Part shown: piece after piece, positions 18,828 through 28,624 of the stretch
Layout of the letters: every line of letters starts with the position of its first letter
Position numbering within the stretch: position 1 is the first letter of the stretch
NCBI GenBank assembly: GCA_038202885.1
Contig: JBBREP010000008.1
Span: forward strand, 1-64,000
Length of the DNA stretch: 64,000 bases
Direction: 5' to 3'
From: JBBREP01 sp038202885
GTDB lineage: Bacteria; Actinomycetota; Acidimicrobiia; IMCC26256; PALSA-610
Position numbers and translations under genes: made by a program
Notes under the pieces: generated by a model
Database searches by the model: none
Seen by the model: only the letters and a program-made list of their open reading frames with translations
What the model was told of the DNA's origin: nothing

Positions 18828-21800
18828 CGACGCCGCAGGCGTGAACGCGCTCGAACTGTTCGAAGGCTCGCCGGCACCCGAATCGTTGACCGCGCGCACC
18901 GACACCGTCTGGGTGACGCCGTTCGGAACGCCCAGCACCGCCCGGGCCGAGCCCGCCGGCACCGCAACGGACTGGCCGCCCAGGTTCGACGTCACCACGT
19001 ACGACGTGATCGGCGTATCGCCCGACGCGGCTGGAGGATTCCACGCGACCGACACCCAACCGTTCCCGGCGCGTATCCCGGTCAGTGTCGGCGCATCAGG
19101 CGTTGACACCGGAAGCACCCCGCCCAACGACTGGAAGCCTCCGAAGCTCCCCGAGTTCGCAGCGATCTGCGTATCGACGAACACGGCGTGGTTGGTACCA
19201 ACCGCGAACACGTTCTGGCGCGCGGCGTCCATGCCCACGACGACGTCATCGGGTACATAGCCGCCCAGATAGGTCCAGCTGGCCGCGAACGATCCGCTCT
19301 TCGTCGTCTGCGCGGTCGTGTAGAGCGCACCATTGGTACCGACCACGAGCAACTGCTGGCGACCATCGGCGTTCACACCGAGGCCCGGCACGCCCCGCTG
19401 TCGGAAACAGCAACCGAGCGACGTCCACGTCGCAGCCCACGCGTTGTTCGCCACGTTCTGTGCCTTCGTATACAACACACCGTCGGTGCCGACGAGGTAG
19501 AGCTGCTGGCGGCCATCGGTATTGATCCCGATCGCCGGATTCGCGGGCCAGTTCCCGCCGAACGACGTCCACGTCGTCGCGAAGGCGCCGTTTACCGACG
19601 TCTGAGTTTTCGTGTAGAGCTGCCGGTCCGTTCCCACCAAGTACAGCTCCTGGCGGCCATCCGCGTTCACGCCCACCGCGGGCACGTCAGTCGCGGGCCA
19701 CGCACCGCCGAGACTCGTCCACGCGGTCCATGTCGAACTGTTCGCCGTCGTCTGCGTCGTCGTCCACAGCCTCGCGTCTGACCCGATCGCATAGAGCTGT
19801 TGGCGGCCGTCGGCGTTGTAGCCGATCGTCGGCACGCTGTAGTCGGCGCCGGGCCAGGCGCCACCGATCTGGATCCAATCCGTCCACGCGGCATCCGGAC
19901 CCGTCTGATACTTCGTGTACATGTGCTTGTCGAGCCCGACCGCGTAGATCTCCAGACGCCGGTCGGCGTTCGAACCCACGCCGAGCGGCTGCGCCGGCGA
20001 GGTCCGCAGCGATCCGCCCAGGGACTCATAGGTGCTCCAACCGCCTCCGTGCAGTTGGTACTTGGTCGTGACCGTCCCGTTTGCTCCCACCGCGAACAGC
20101 TGCTGGCGACCGTCGTAGTTGAAGCCCAACGCCAGCCGGCCCGATCGTTGCAACAAGTGCCGCCACGGACCCGGCACGGGATCGACCGTGTAGATCTGCC
20201 ACGCGCTGCGGCCGTAGGTCCCTGCTTTGAGCAGCGGCGGGTCGACGGTGGTGTCGATCGCGAGGCTCGTGACTTGCACGTGCGGCAATCCGACGCCGAG
20301 TACCTGCCACGTCTTGGTGGTGTCGGCATCCTGCGAACGCAACACACCACCATCGGTCGCGATGATCAGTGACGACGGCGTCGTGCTCGTGTCGAACACG
20401 GCCGCGTACACCGGCAAGTTGGGGACGCTCTCGGCCGCGCTCGACGTACCGCCAACCGCGTGGAAACTGACACCGCCGTCGTTGGACAACCACACATGCT
20501 CGGAGTCGTTCGGGTAGTGCTGGTCGCTGTAGCCCGTGTACACGACCGCGACGCGACTTGAGTTCGCGGGGTCAACAGCGAGATGCGCAGGTTGGCTGAA
20601 GGTCACCGGGCGCGTCCAGTGCGACTCCACCGGCGTGCCACCCAAATCGGAGAGCTCGACGATCCAACCGTCGTTGAAGCCGACCCACATCACGGGATTC
20701 GCCGCGCGAGTGATCGCCATCGACGTGACGCCTTGATGCGCGGCGCTCAATCGAAACCACTCCGTGGTCGAGAACGTGCTGGCGTGATCCGTGCTCTTCA
20801 TGATCACCGAAGCACCGCTGCAGTCGCGCGCGTCGTACACATTCGCTGTCTGGTTCGGATCGAACACCGGCGACGTCCCGTACCGGTTGTTGCACTCGAT
20901 GGACACGTGGGGCTCGAGGGTGGCGCCGCCGTCGGTCGTGCGGCAGTCGCGGCTGTCGAGCGAGATGCTCGGGTTGAGATAGTCGACCGCGACCGGGCCA
21001 CCGTCACCGCCGCAGTACTCGTTCCAGAGATTGCCGGCCGTCGCGGGCGAGCCCACCGCCGTGCCGTTGTCCTGCATTCCCCCGTAGGTATACGAGTTGC
21101 CGTCGGGGCCGTACCCGGTACCAATCCCGTAGAGGAGGTCTGACGCGATCGTCGCGTTGTGGTTCACCCAGGTCGCGCCGTTGTTGGCCGATGACCACAC
21201 GCCGCCATCCATCCCTACCCAGAGGCCGACGGGCTGATTGGCCGTTCGGTGCGTCGCGGGGCTGAACACGATCGCGTGCTGATCGACGTGGGTCTTCGGG
21301 CGGGGCCGCGGCGCCGAGAGGTTCGTCCACGTACCGCCGCCGTCGGTCGAAGACCAGATGTCGGCGAAGCCCATGTACACGTGCGCGGCGTTGGTGGGAT
21401 CGACCCCGATCGACTGCGCGTACCCGCACTGGCAACCGTCGGGCTCACGCCAGTGCGGGTAGTGGTGGTCGCCGGACGCCGACGGGACGTTGTTCCAGGT
21501 TGCGCCGCCGTCAGTCGACTTCCAGAGGCCGGCGAACGGGTTGGCGCCATCGGTGCTGTGGGCGTCGGCATACAACGTCGTGCCGTTGGTTGCCGCCGCG
21601 AACTCCACCTCCAGGTAGGTCCACGCGTCCGGCGCGCCCGCGTGGGCTGGACCCCAGAGGTTCGTCGCGAAGGTCGCACCCTGGTCAGTCGACGAGAAGA
21701 TGCCACGGCCCCGAGCGGCCGCCCAGATCGGGCTCGTGGTTCCGGGCCGCACGTCGAGGTCGGAGATGTAGCTGCCGTTCAGGCGACCGCGACGTCGGTG

Positions 21801-22843
21801 AAATGCGCCCCGCTGTCGGTCGACCGGAACAGGCCGCCGCTCGTCGCCGCAAGCACGACACCCGAGCTGGGAACCACGATCCGCGCGACCAAGTTGGAGC
21901 CCATCGCGCCGCTGCCGGCCGTCTGCGCCCATGTGGCCCCTCCGTCCGTGGAACGGAACACACCGGCGCCGAGGCTCGCGCCGCCGATCGAGCCGGAGTA
22001 CGTACCGGTGCCCGCGTACACGATCGACGGGTTCACCGGGTCGAGCGCGACCGAGCTGAATGTCTCGGTGACCGGCGAACCGTCGGCGGCGGTGAGCGCG
22101 TCGGTGAGCGGCGTCCACGTGGCGCCGCCGTCGTTCGTCTTCCAGATGCCGCCGGCGCCGACGATGTACGCCGTCGTATCCGCCGCACCAGCCGGCGACA
22201 CCGCGATGTCCCATACCGCGCCGCTGAACGGCATCGGCGGGTCCTTGACCGGGATGTCAATCGTGAGCTGCTCATACACGTTCGCGGGACCACTCGCCGA
22301 CAACGTGAACGATGTCGGCGAGGTCACCGACGCGATCGCCGTTCCGTCTGGAATGTTGGCGCCAGCGACCGACGCGCCGATGAGTGTCGCATCAACCGTG
22401 TAGCCGTTCCACTGGGTGACCGCCGTGTTGGCTACCGAAGCACCACCCGAGCGGGGAAACGCGTAATCGTCCTCGGGCTGCGAGTTCGGCTGCGGCCCGA
22501 TCTGGGTCCAGGTGAGTGGCGCTGCTGCTGTTCCTGCGACAGCCGCGCCGGCATCGACGCGCATGCGTCCCACCTGTCGCAGCGCGGCGGCGTACAGGTC
22601 GGCGCGCACCCGGCCAGATGCATCTTCGTGGAGTGACGGATCGCGACCCTTAGCGATGCTGTCGGCCTCGCCCGCGTCGGGTTCGCTGCTGCCGTCGGAT
22701 GACCGATGCTCACCCGCGTCGTTCGACGTCCGGCGCGACTTTGTTGCCGACGCGCGTGGCGCAGTCTGGGCGCCGCTACACGCTCCGGCCAGAAGCACAG
22801 CGGCCAGGAACGACGCGGACAGGGTCCGTTTATACGATGCCAT
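18507..22843 (-). CDS. Sialidase-like propeller / PLL-like lectin / Fn3 / C-terminal module protein, frameshifted
   Basis: About 1445 residues in two frames. The first (22843 to 21779) has a lipoprotein-like signal (SFLAAVLLAGACSG) and BNR-like units (IWKTNDGGATWTPL, FRSTDGGATW). The second continues with more BNR units (GIFSSTDQGATF, IWSSTDGGGTW). One extra C near 21782 restores TDVAVALNGSY. Then come seven repeats of the form GxNxDGRQxLxxVGxxG (about 880-1240), as in PLL-like seven-bladed lectins, an Fn3-like domain, and the 106-residue terminal module shared with two other proteins here. Probably a large cell-surface glycan-binding protein. The frameshift may be a sequencing error. Confidence 0.75.
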
Positions 22844-22945
22844 CGCTCGACTCCCTCACCATCAGCGCGTGAATCGCCCCTACCGGTGGGCACAAACTAC
22901 GTATCCGAGCGATCAGCGCGCAAGACCTGGATGATGTTGTGATCA

Positions 22946-22961
22946 AGCTCTGCACAGAGCT
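22946..22961 (-). terminator. Weak hairpin at the end of the cyclase-ATPase gene
   Basis: AGCTCT/AGAGCT arms with a four-base loop overlap the stop codon at 22961-22963. Six-base stem, no clear T-tract. Possible terminator only. Confidence 0.25.
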
Positions 22962-25747
22962 CAACCGGTGCGCTCGTCATCGCCGCGCGCCGTTACGGAC
23001 TCGGTCGCGAGCTTGATGATCTCATCGCGTCGCAGCCGCTGTCCCTCGGCGTGGAGGCGGTCGTAGTCGTCGCCGATGCGTCCTCGCAGGACAGCGATTT
23101 CGCGTGCTCTGATCGCGTCTTCGAGGCCCTCCCACTGGTCCGAACTTTTCGAACGCAGCGCATCGGCCCCACCATGCAGGAGCGCGGCTTGCGCTGACGT
23201 GCCTCGGTGCGTCGCACAGCACGCCAACCCCAACACCGCGTAGGGAAGCAATGAGACCATGCCATTCAGTCGAGTCGTTCGCAGCACGTCGCCAAAGCGC
23301 GACGCGGCGTGCTGGTGGTCGCCTTCTTCGAGAAACAGCCAGCCAACGTTGAGAAACAGTTGCGCGGACCGGCTGGTCAGTTCGGTACCGATGAGTGCCG
23401 ACTCGAAGTGATGCCGGGCTTCGGCAAGGTTTGCTTGGCCGAGCAAGAACAGTGCGTAGTTGTTGTGCAGCTTCCACGCTGTGAGTTCGTTGCCTGATCG
23501 CTCGACCACCGCGAGCGCCTCCACGTACGCGGCTTCGGCACCGGGCGCATCCGCTTCGTCGAGGACCGACGCGTACTGGAAGAGCACCGTTCCGAGGAGC
23601 ACCTCGTCGTCGATGCCGCGAGCAAGTTCGACCGCTTCAGCGCCTGCCGCAAGCGCCTCGTCGTCTCGTCCCATCTGGGCCATGAGTCGCGAGTATCGCG
23701 ACAGCGCATCGGCTTCCAGTGCCCGGTCACCGGCGTCCCTCGCCAGACCGCGCGCCGCCGAAGCAGCGTCAAGCTCGCGTCGTCGGTCGATGGACGAAAG
23801 CAAAATCGCTTTGAACATCAGGGCCTCGGCCCGACCAGCGCGGGGAACGTCGCGCCCGGCCTTCTCCAAAGCCAATTCGAGGAGCGCGAGCGTGCGCGCG
23901 GGCTGTGGAGCATCCGTCCAATATCGGTGGAGCGACCAGAAATGAGCGAGGACACGGCCCGCACCGTCGGTGGCGCCCAACGCGCGCTCGATGGCCGCGC
24001 GGAGATTCGCGTCCTCGGCGATGAGCCGTCGCATCCAAGCACGACCAGACCGCCCGTCCAACTCGGGCGCCGCGTCTTCGGCGAAGCGCAGGTAATAAGA
24101 AGTGTGCGCCGCTGCGACAAGCTCCGCGTCGCTCGAGCGCGCGTCGCCAGCCCCAGTTTCCGCGAGACGCTCGCCCGCGTATTCACGAAGGGTCTCCTGT
24201 AAACGGTAGCGATGAGTGTCGCGGTGCGGACCGGCCGCAACGAGGCTCTTGTCGATCAACGACGCCATCAGATCCGCGATTTCCCACGGCGTGAGGTCAT
24301 CGAGGTCGCATACGCCCTCGGCCGCATCGAGGTCGAAGTCGCCGACAAAGACGGACAGTCGTTGCAGGAGCGCACGTTCGGGATCGGTCAACAGGTCATA
24401 GGACCAGTCCACGAGCGCGCGCAAGGTCTGGTGCCGTGGCAGCGCCACGCGGCTCCCCGCGCTGAGCAGGCGGAACCGGTGTTCGAGGCGATCGTGGATC
24501 TGACCCAACGACATTGATCGAAGCCGAGCCGTAGCAAGTTCCAGCCCGAGCGGCATGCCGTCCAACTGTCGACAGATGTCGGCCACGAGCTGCGCGTTGT
24601 CGTCGCGCAACGCGAAACCCGAGCCTTGCGCGCCGGCTCGCTCGACAAACAGCGCCACCGCGCCCGAGCCCGCCAGGTCGCGGCGGTCATCGACGTGCTC
24701 GGGCGGCAACGAGAGGGATGGAACGCGATAGACGACCTCTCCCTCGACGCGCAGCGGCTCCCTACTCGTCGTGAGCAGCCTGATCTCGGGGCAACGGCGC
24801 ACGATGGCGTCAGCGACCGTCGCACAGCCGGCGATGACATGCTCGCAGTTGTCAAGGATGAGGAGGCGATCCTGCGTGGCGAGCACCTCGACCAAACTTT
24901 CGAACGCGTCGTTGCCCGGCTGTTCGCGGATCCCCAACTCGCTCAGGATCTCAGCCGCCACCGACCCCGGGCTACTCACCGCGGCCAGCTCCACAAGCCA
25001 CACGCCGTCACCGACGTCAGCGAGCAGCGTCTTGCCGACTTCGACAGCGAGGCGGCTCTTGCCGACACCACCCGAACCGGTCAGTGTGACCAACCGGTTG
25101 TCACGCACAAGCTCGACGACCGCAGCGACCTCATCGTCGCGGCCGACGAAGCTCGACAGCGACTCGGTCAGGTTCGTCGGGACAGCGGTCTGCTCGGAGC
25201 GAAGCGGTGGGAAATCGGCTGGGATGCCGTCGATTGTGAGTTGGAACACTTCTTCGGGGCGGTCGAGGTCCTTCAAACGGTGCGAGCCGAGCTCGATGAG
25301 ACCCGTCCCGTGCGCCAAGCGATCGCCGATGAGGCGCGCGGTCGTTCGCGACATCACGGTCTGGCCGCCGTGCGTAGCGGCCGCGAGCCGGGCGGTTCGG
25401 TTCACTTCCGGCCCGAAGTAGTCGCCGTCGCGCTCCTCGCACTCGCCGGTGTGCACGGCGATCCGTACCCGGAGGTTCGCGCCCTCGGGCCATACCTCAG
25501 CGTGCAGGCAACGCTGGGCCTTGACCGCGGCTGCTATCGCGTCGTCGGCCATCGCGAATGCAGCACAGAAGGCGTCACCCACCGTCTTGAACACGTAGCC
25601 GCCGGCCGACTCAATCGTCGCGCGCAGCAGTGCGTCGTGCTTTGCCAACGCGGCGGACATTGCGTCGGGGTGTGTCTCCCAGAGCCGCGTCGAACCCTCG
25701 ATATCGGTGAAGAGAAGGGTCACGGTTCCCGAGGGCGGCTGAGGCAC
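22961..25747 (-). CDS. Adenylate/guanylate cyclase - NB-ARC ATPase - TPR regulator
   Basis: 928 residues. Class III cyclase domain (about 5-175) with metal Asp in LLFTDIEGSTRLWE, KTVGDAF (Lys and second Asp), and DYFGPEVNRTARL (Asp, Asn, Arg), so the residues needed for an active adenylate cyclase are present. Next a P-loop ATPase of NB-ARC type (TGSGGVGKSRLA, LLILDNCEH), then TPR-like helices to the end. Start GTG at 25747 gives the usual MPQPPSGTVT opening; GTG at 25783 is an alternative, and neither has a good ribosome-binding site. It lies 55 bases downstream of the beta-helix gene on the same strand and may be cotranscribed. Stimulus unknown. Confidence 0.85.
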   Translation of the reverse strand: MPQPPSGTVTLLFTDIEGSTRLWETHPDAMSAALAKHDALLRATIESAGGYVFKTVGDAFCAAFAMADDAIAAAVKAQRCLHAEVWPEGANLRVRIAVHTGECEERDGDYFGPEVNRTARLAAATHGGQTVMSRTTARLIGDRLAHGTGLIELGSHRLKDLDRPEEVFQLTIDGIPADFPPLRSEQTAVPTNLTESLSSFVGRDDEVAAVVELVRDNRLVTLTGSGGVGKSRLAVEVGKTLLADVGDGVWLVELAAVSSPGSVAAEILSELGIREQPGNDAFESLVEVLATQDRLLILDNCEHVIAGCATVADAIVRRCPEIRLLTTSREPLRVEGEVVYRVPSLSLPPEHVDDRRDLAGSGAVALFVERAGAQGSGFALRDDNAQLVADICRQLDGMPLGLELATARLRSMSLGQIHDRLEHRFRLLSAGSRVALPRHQTLRALVDWSYDLLTDPERALLQRLSVFVGDFDLDAAEGVCDLDDLTPWEIADLMASLIDKSLVAAGPHRDTHRYRLQETLREYAGERLAETGAGDARSSDAELVAAAHTSYYLRFAEDAAPELDGRSGRAWMRRLIAEDANLRAAIERALGATDGAGRVLAHFWSLHRYWTDAPQPARTLALLELALEKAGRDVPRAGRAEALMFKAILLSSIDRRRELDAASAARGLARDAGDRALEADALSRYSRLMAQMGRDDEALAAGAEAVELARGIDDEVLLGTVLFQYASVLDEADAPGAEAAYVEALAVVERSGNELTAWKLHNNYALFLLGQANLAEARHHFESALIGTELTSRSAQLFLNVGWLFLEEGDHQHAASRFGDVLRTTRLNGMVSLLPYAVLGLACCATHRGTSAQAALLHGGADALRSKSSDQWEGLEDAIRAREIAVLRGRIGDDYDRLHAEGQRLRRDEIIKLATESVTARGDDERTG

Positions 25748-25802
25748 GGCCGGAACGTTACGGTGGACCTGACGACCGCGCACTTGCGTACGTGGTCACG
25801 AG

Positions 25803-26123
25803 CTAGTGGCCTCCGAGGGCGAGGAGGTAGCCGACGAGCTGGACGCAGAAGTACTGCGCCTCCGACGGCGACAGGCCATATTGGCGCATCACGCTCACGA
25901 GCGCTGGCTGGTCGGCCGTCGACCACGGCGTTGTATAGCTGTTCGGCCCGGTGCTCACCGGCGGCGCGATCGGCGTCGCCGATCCGCCGACCAGCCCGAC
26001 GATGTACGCGACGATCCCAGTCGATGTGCGTTGCGCGTTCGCGGCCGTCTGGCCGAAGTTCGTCGCGTTCTTCACAAGGCGCGTGTTGTCGCCCGCGTTA
26101 TACGCAGTCGTCACGTTGACGGT
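25803..26123 (-). repeat. C-terminal module copy 2
   Basis: Codes the last 106 residues (YNAGDNTRLVKNATNFGQ ... QYFCVQLVGYLLALGGH). Closest to copy 1, including the Cys of YFCVQL; DNA similarity with copy 1 is also high. Confidence 0.85.
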
Positions 26124-28304
26124 TGCTGCCGCCGGCGTGAACGGTGCCGATTCGCCCGACGCCGTTCCCGGTCCCTTCGCGTTCACGGCGCGCACGTGGG
26201 CCGTTTGCGTCGCGCCGTTCGGCACCGTCACCACCGCCCGGCGCGCGACTGGCGGAACCGTGACCGTCTGGCCACCGGGACTCGTGGTCACGATGTAGCT
26301 CGTGATCTGTAATGCCGCGCTCGGCGGCGGCGGATCCCACCCGACCGCGACCCAGCGATCGCCGCTCGCGACCAATGTCAACGTCGGCGGTCCCGGGGGC
26401 GGCGGAACCAGTTCGTAGGCGCCGATATCGCACGTCGCGGTGCCGTTGAGATCACCGTCTTGCGGACGGGCGACGCTGCGCTGATCGGTGGAGGCACATC
26501 TCGCGGAGTCGCCGGCATCGACCGCCGGGCTGTGCAGCCCGAGCGCCTGCGTCGGCGTGTCGCCGCCATTGTCGGCGAGCGTCCCGAGTAACGGGTCCAT
26601 ACCGTTGAGGTCACCCGCGCCGCTCAAGGCGCACGTCGAGTCGGCATCAAGGTTGTGCCCGGTCGATGTGATCGCGCCCACGCAGTCGCCGCCCGAATTG
26701 CGGTCGAGCAGCGTGTCGGAAAGCGTGAGCGGCCGCCCTGCGTCGTTGTAGAGACCCGCGCCCGCCCCCGAGGTGTTGTCGGCAACGGTCGTGTTCGTCA
26801 GGTTCGCCGAGCCGGCGAGTGGCAAGGTCGAGCCCAACACGATCGCGGCCGAGTTGTAGAGCGCGCCGCCGAGATGATCGGCCGTGTTCGCCGACATCGT
26901 CACATTCGTGAACACCGCGGTACGCCCGTTGTACACGCCGCCGCCGTCGTGGGTGGCGTGGTTTCCGGCGATCGTCGAGGCCGTGACAGTCAGTGTGGTG
27001 GTGGTGCCGGGAAACGAGGTCGCGATGCCACCCCCGGATCCGTTGTGCGTGTTGGTCCCCACCGTGTTGTTCGTGATCGCGCTTTGGGTGATGGTCAGCG
27101 CGGCCCCGTTCGCCACAGTGATGCCACCGCCTTCGGTACCGGCAGTGTTGTCGTGCACCTTCGACGAGGCGAGCGTGGCGCTGGCCGACGTGTTGAACCC
27201 CATGCCGCCGCCGTTGGCAGCGGCGTGGTTGTCGTGCACCTCGAGCCCACTGAACTGGATGGTCCCGGCGTCGTCCGAGATACCGGCGCCGCCGAAGCTT
27301 GAGTTGCCCGAAATCGTGGTGTCGGAGACCGTCCCCGTTCCGCTGAAGATCTCCATGCCGCCGCCCGAACCAGCGAGCGCAGCCGTGACGTTGTTCGCGA
27401 ACGTCGACCCGCTGATCGCCAGCGTCCCGCCAGCGAAGTCAAGCCCGACCCCCACGGCCAGACCATTGACGTTGGTGAGATCGTTGTCGCTCACGTTGCT
27501 GGCCGTCATCGTGAGCGAACCAATGTCGTAGATCCCCGCGCCGAAACTGACCGCGTGATTGGCCGAGATCGTGCTGTTCGCGATCGTGAGCGTGCCTTCG
27601 CTCCCCACGCCGCCCCAGTAACCGCCGAACGCTCCGCTCACGTACGCCGTGTTGTCACTCACCTTCGACGACGAGATCGTGACAACCGAACTGGAGTCCG
27701 CGGCGACTCCGCCGCCAATCAGCGAACGGTTGTTCTCGACCGTGCTGCCCGCGATATCGAGGAGGCCACCAGGACGCACGAAGATGCCGCCGCCGCCGTA
27801 GCCGTGGTCGGGTGTTTGCCCGTTGCGGACCGTGAGGTTCGACAGCGTCGTCGTTCCCCGGTCGGTGCGGGTCGAGTAGATCTCGAAGACGCGATCCGCA
27901 GCTTGGCCGTCGATCACAGAGCCGTTGCCGTTGATCGTCACCGGGCTCGTGACGTCGAGGTCGCCCGTCGCCGCGTGATCCTCATCCACACCCGTGAGCG
28001 TGAGCTTGTACGTCGCCTTGGTTGCGAGATTGATCGTGTCGGATCCACTGCGCGCGTTCGTCTCCTGGATGGCCGCGCGCAATGTGCACAGCCGTCCAAC
28101 GCGCGTGGCACACACACCGTCGCCAGGAATCGCGTCGGTGGCGTCGCTCGTGCTGTTCACGGTGAAGGTGCCCGACGCCGACGCGGCCGTCACCGCGACG
28201 GCGAACCCGGCGAGCACGGTGACCGCGACGCTCACACCGGCAACCGCGGCGCGCCCGCGACTTGCCGGCGCTGTAGCGCCCACTCGCACGGGAACGATCC
28301 TCAT
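25803..28304 (-). CDS. Secreted CSLREA-like beta-helix protein with Fn3-like domain and C-terminal module
   Basis: 833 residues. Signal peptide, then a CSLREA variant (LCTLRAAIQETNA) and a long right-handed beta-helix of ~24-residue coils (STVENNRSLIGGG, SKVSDNTAYVSG, STIAGNHATHDGG). A choice-of-anchor-Q-like segment follows (SPAVDAGDSA, DQRSVARPQDGD, CDIGAYEL). Unlike the shorter relative at 15852-17039, the chain continues through PPPPGPP into an Fn3-like domain and the shared terminal module ending QLVGYLLALGGH. Start ATG at 28304 is preferred over TTG at 28316. The 320-base gap to the divergent propeller gene should hold its promoter. Confidence 0.85.
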   Translation of the reverse strand: MRIVPVRVGATAPASRGRAAVAGVSVAVTVLAGFAVAVTAASASGTFTVNSTSDATDAIPGDGVCATRVGRLCTLRAAIQETNARSGSDTINLATKATYKLTLTGVDEDHAATGDLDVTSPVTINGNGSVIDGQAADRVFEIYSTRTDRGTTTLSNLTVRNGQTPDHGYGGGGIFVRPGGLLDIAGSTVENNRSLIGGGVAADSSSVVTISSSKVSDNTAYVSGAFGGYWGGVGSEGTLTIANSTISANHAVSFGAGIYDIGSLTMTASNVSDNDLTNVNGLAVGVGLDFAGGTLAISGSTFANNVTAALAGSGGGMEIFSGTGTVSDTTISGNSSFGGAGISDDAGTIQFSGLEVHDNHAAANGGGMGFNTSASATLASSKVHDNTAGTEGGGITVANGAALTITQSAITNNTVGTNTHNGSGGGIATSFPGTTTTLTVTASTIAGNHATHDGGGVYNGRTAVFTNVTMSANTADHLGGALYNSAAIVLGSTLPLAGSANLTNTTVADNTSGAGAGLYNDAGRPLTLSDTLLDRNSGGDCVGAITSTGHNLDADSTCALSGAGDLNGMDPLLGTLADNGGDTPTQALGLHSPAVDAGDSARCASTDQRSVARPQDGDLNGTATCDIGAYELVPPPPGPPTLTLVASGDRWVAVGWDPPPPSAALQITSYIVTTSPGGQTVTVPPVARRAVVTVPNGATQTAHVRAVNAKGPGTASGESAPFTPAAATVNVTTAYNAGDNTRLVKNATNFGQTAANAQRTSTGIVAYIVGLVGGSATPIAPPVSTGPNSYTTPWSTADQPALVSVMRQYGLSPSEAQYFCVQLVGYLLALGGH

Positions 28305-28624
28305 TCGGATCCTCAATCGGGAAGCCCTCAGCGTTCACAGCCACCGAGCCACCGCGCACCGTACGCACTCGCCGCGCGATGGTCAAGGCTGCCGCGCACC
28401 GTCGGCGCGCTCCCCTCCTCGTTCCTGAGCGATGGGCCACGGGTGGCGAGTCGGGCGCACATTTGGACTTTCGGCCCTAGTTCGATGCACCCGCGACAGA
28501 CAGAGTGGACGGCGATCGACCGCGTGGCCGATGGGCTGCCCGGATCGACACATCACAACGCCGTCGGCGCGTGCCGATTGATTGCGTCGCCATCGCGGCA
28601 CGGGTGGAGCGTCTGGGAGGCGTC
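28305..28624. other. Divergent intergenic region between two tagged exoprotein genes
   Basis: 320 bases between a beta-helix gene (-) and a propeller gene (+). Both promoters must lie here, but I see no convincing -35/-10 pair and no palindrome. The only clear signal is the GGGAGG ribosome-binding site just before GTG 28625. Confidence 0.5.
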
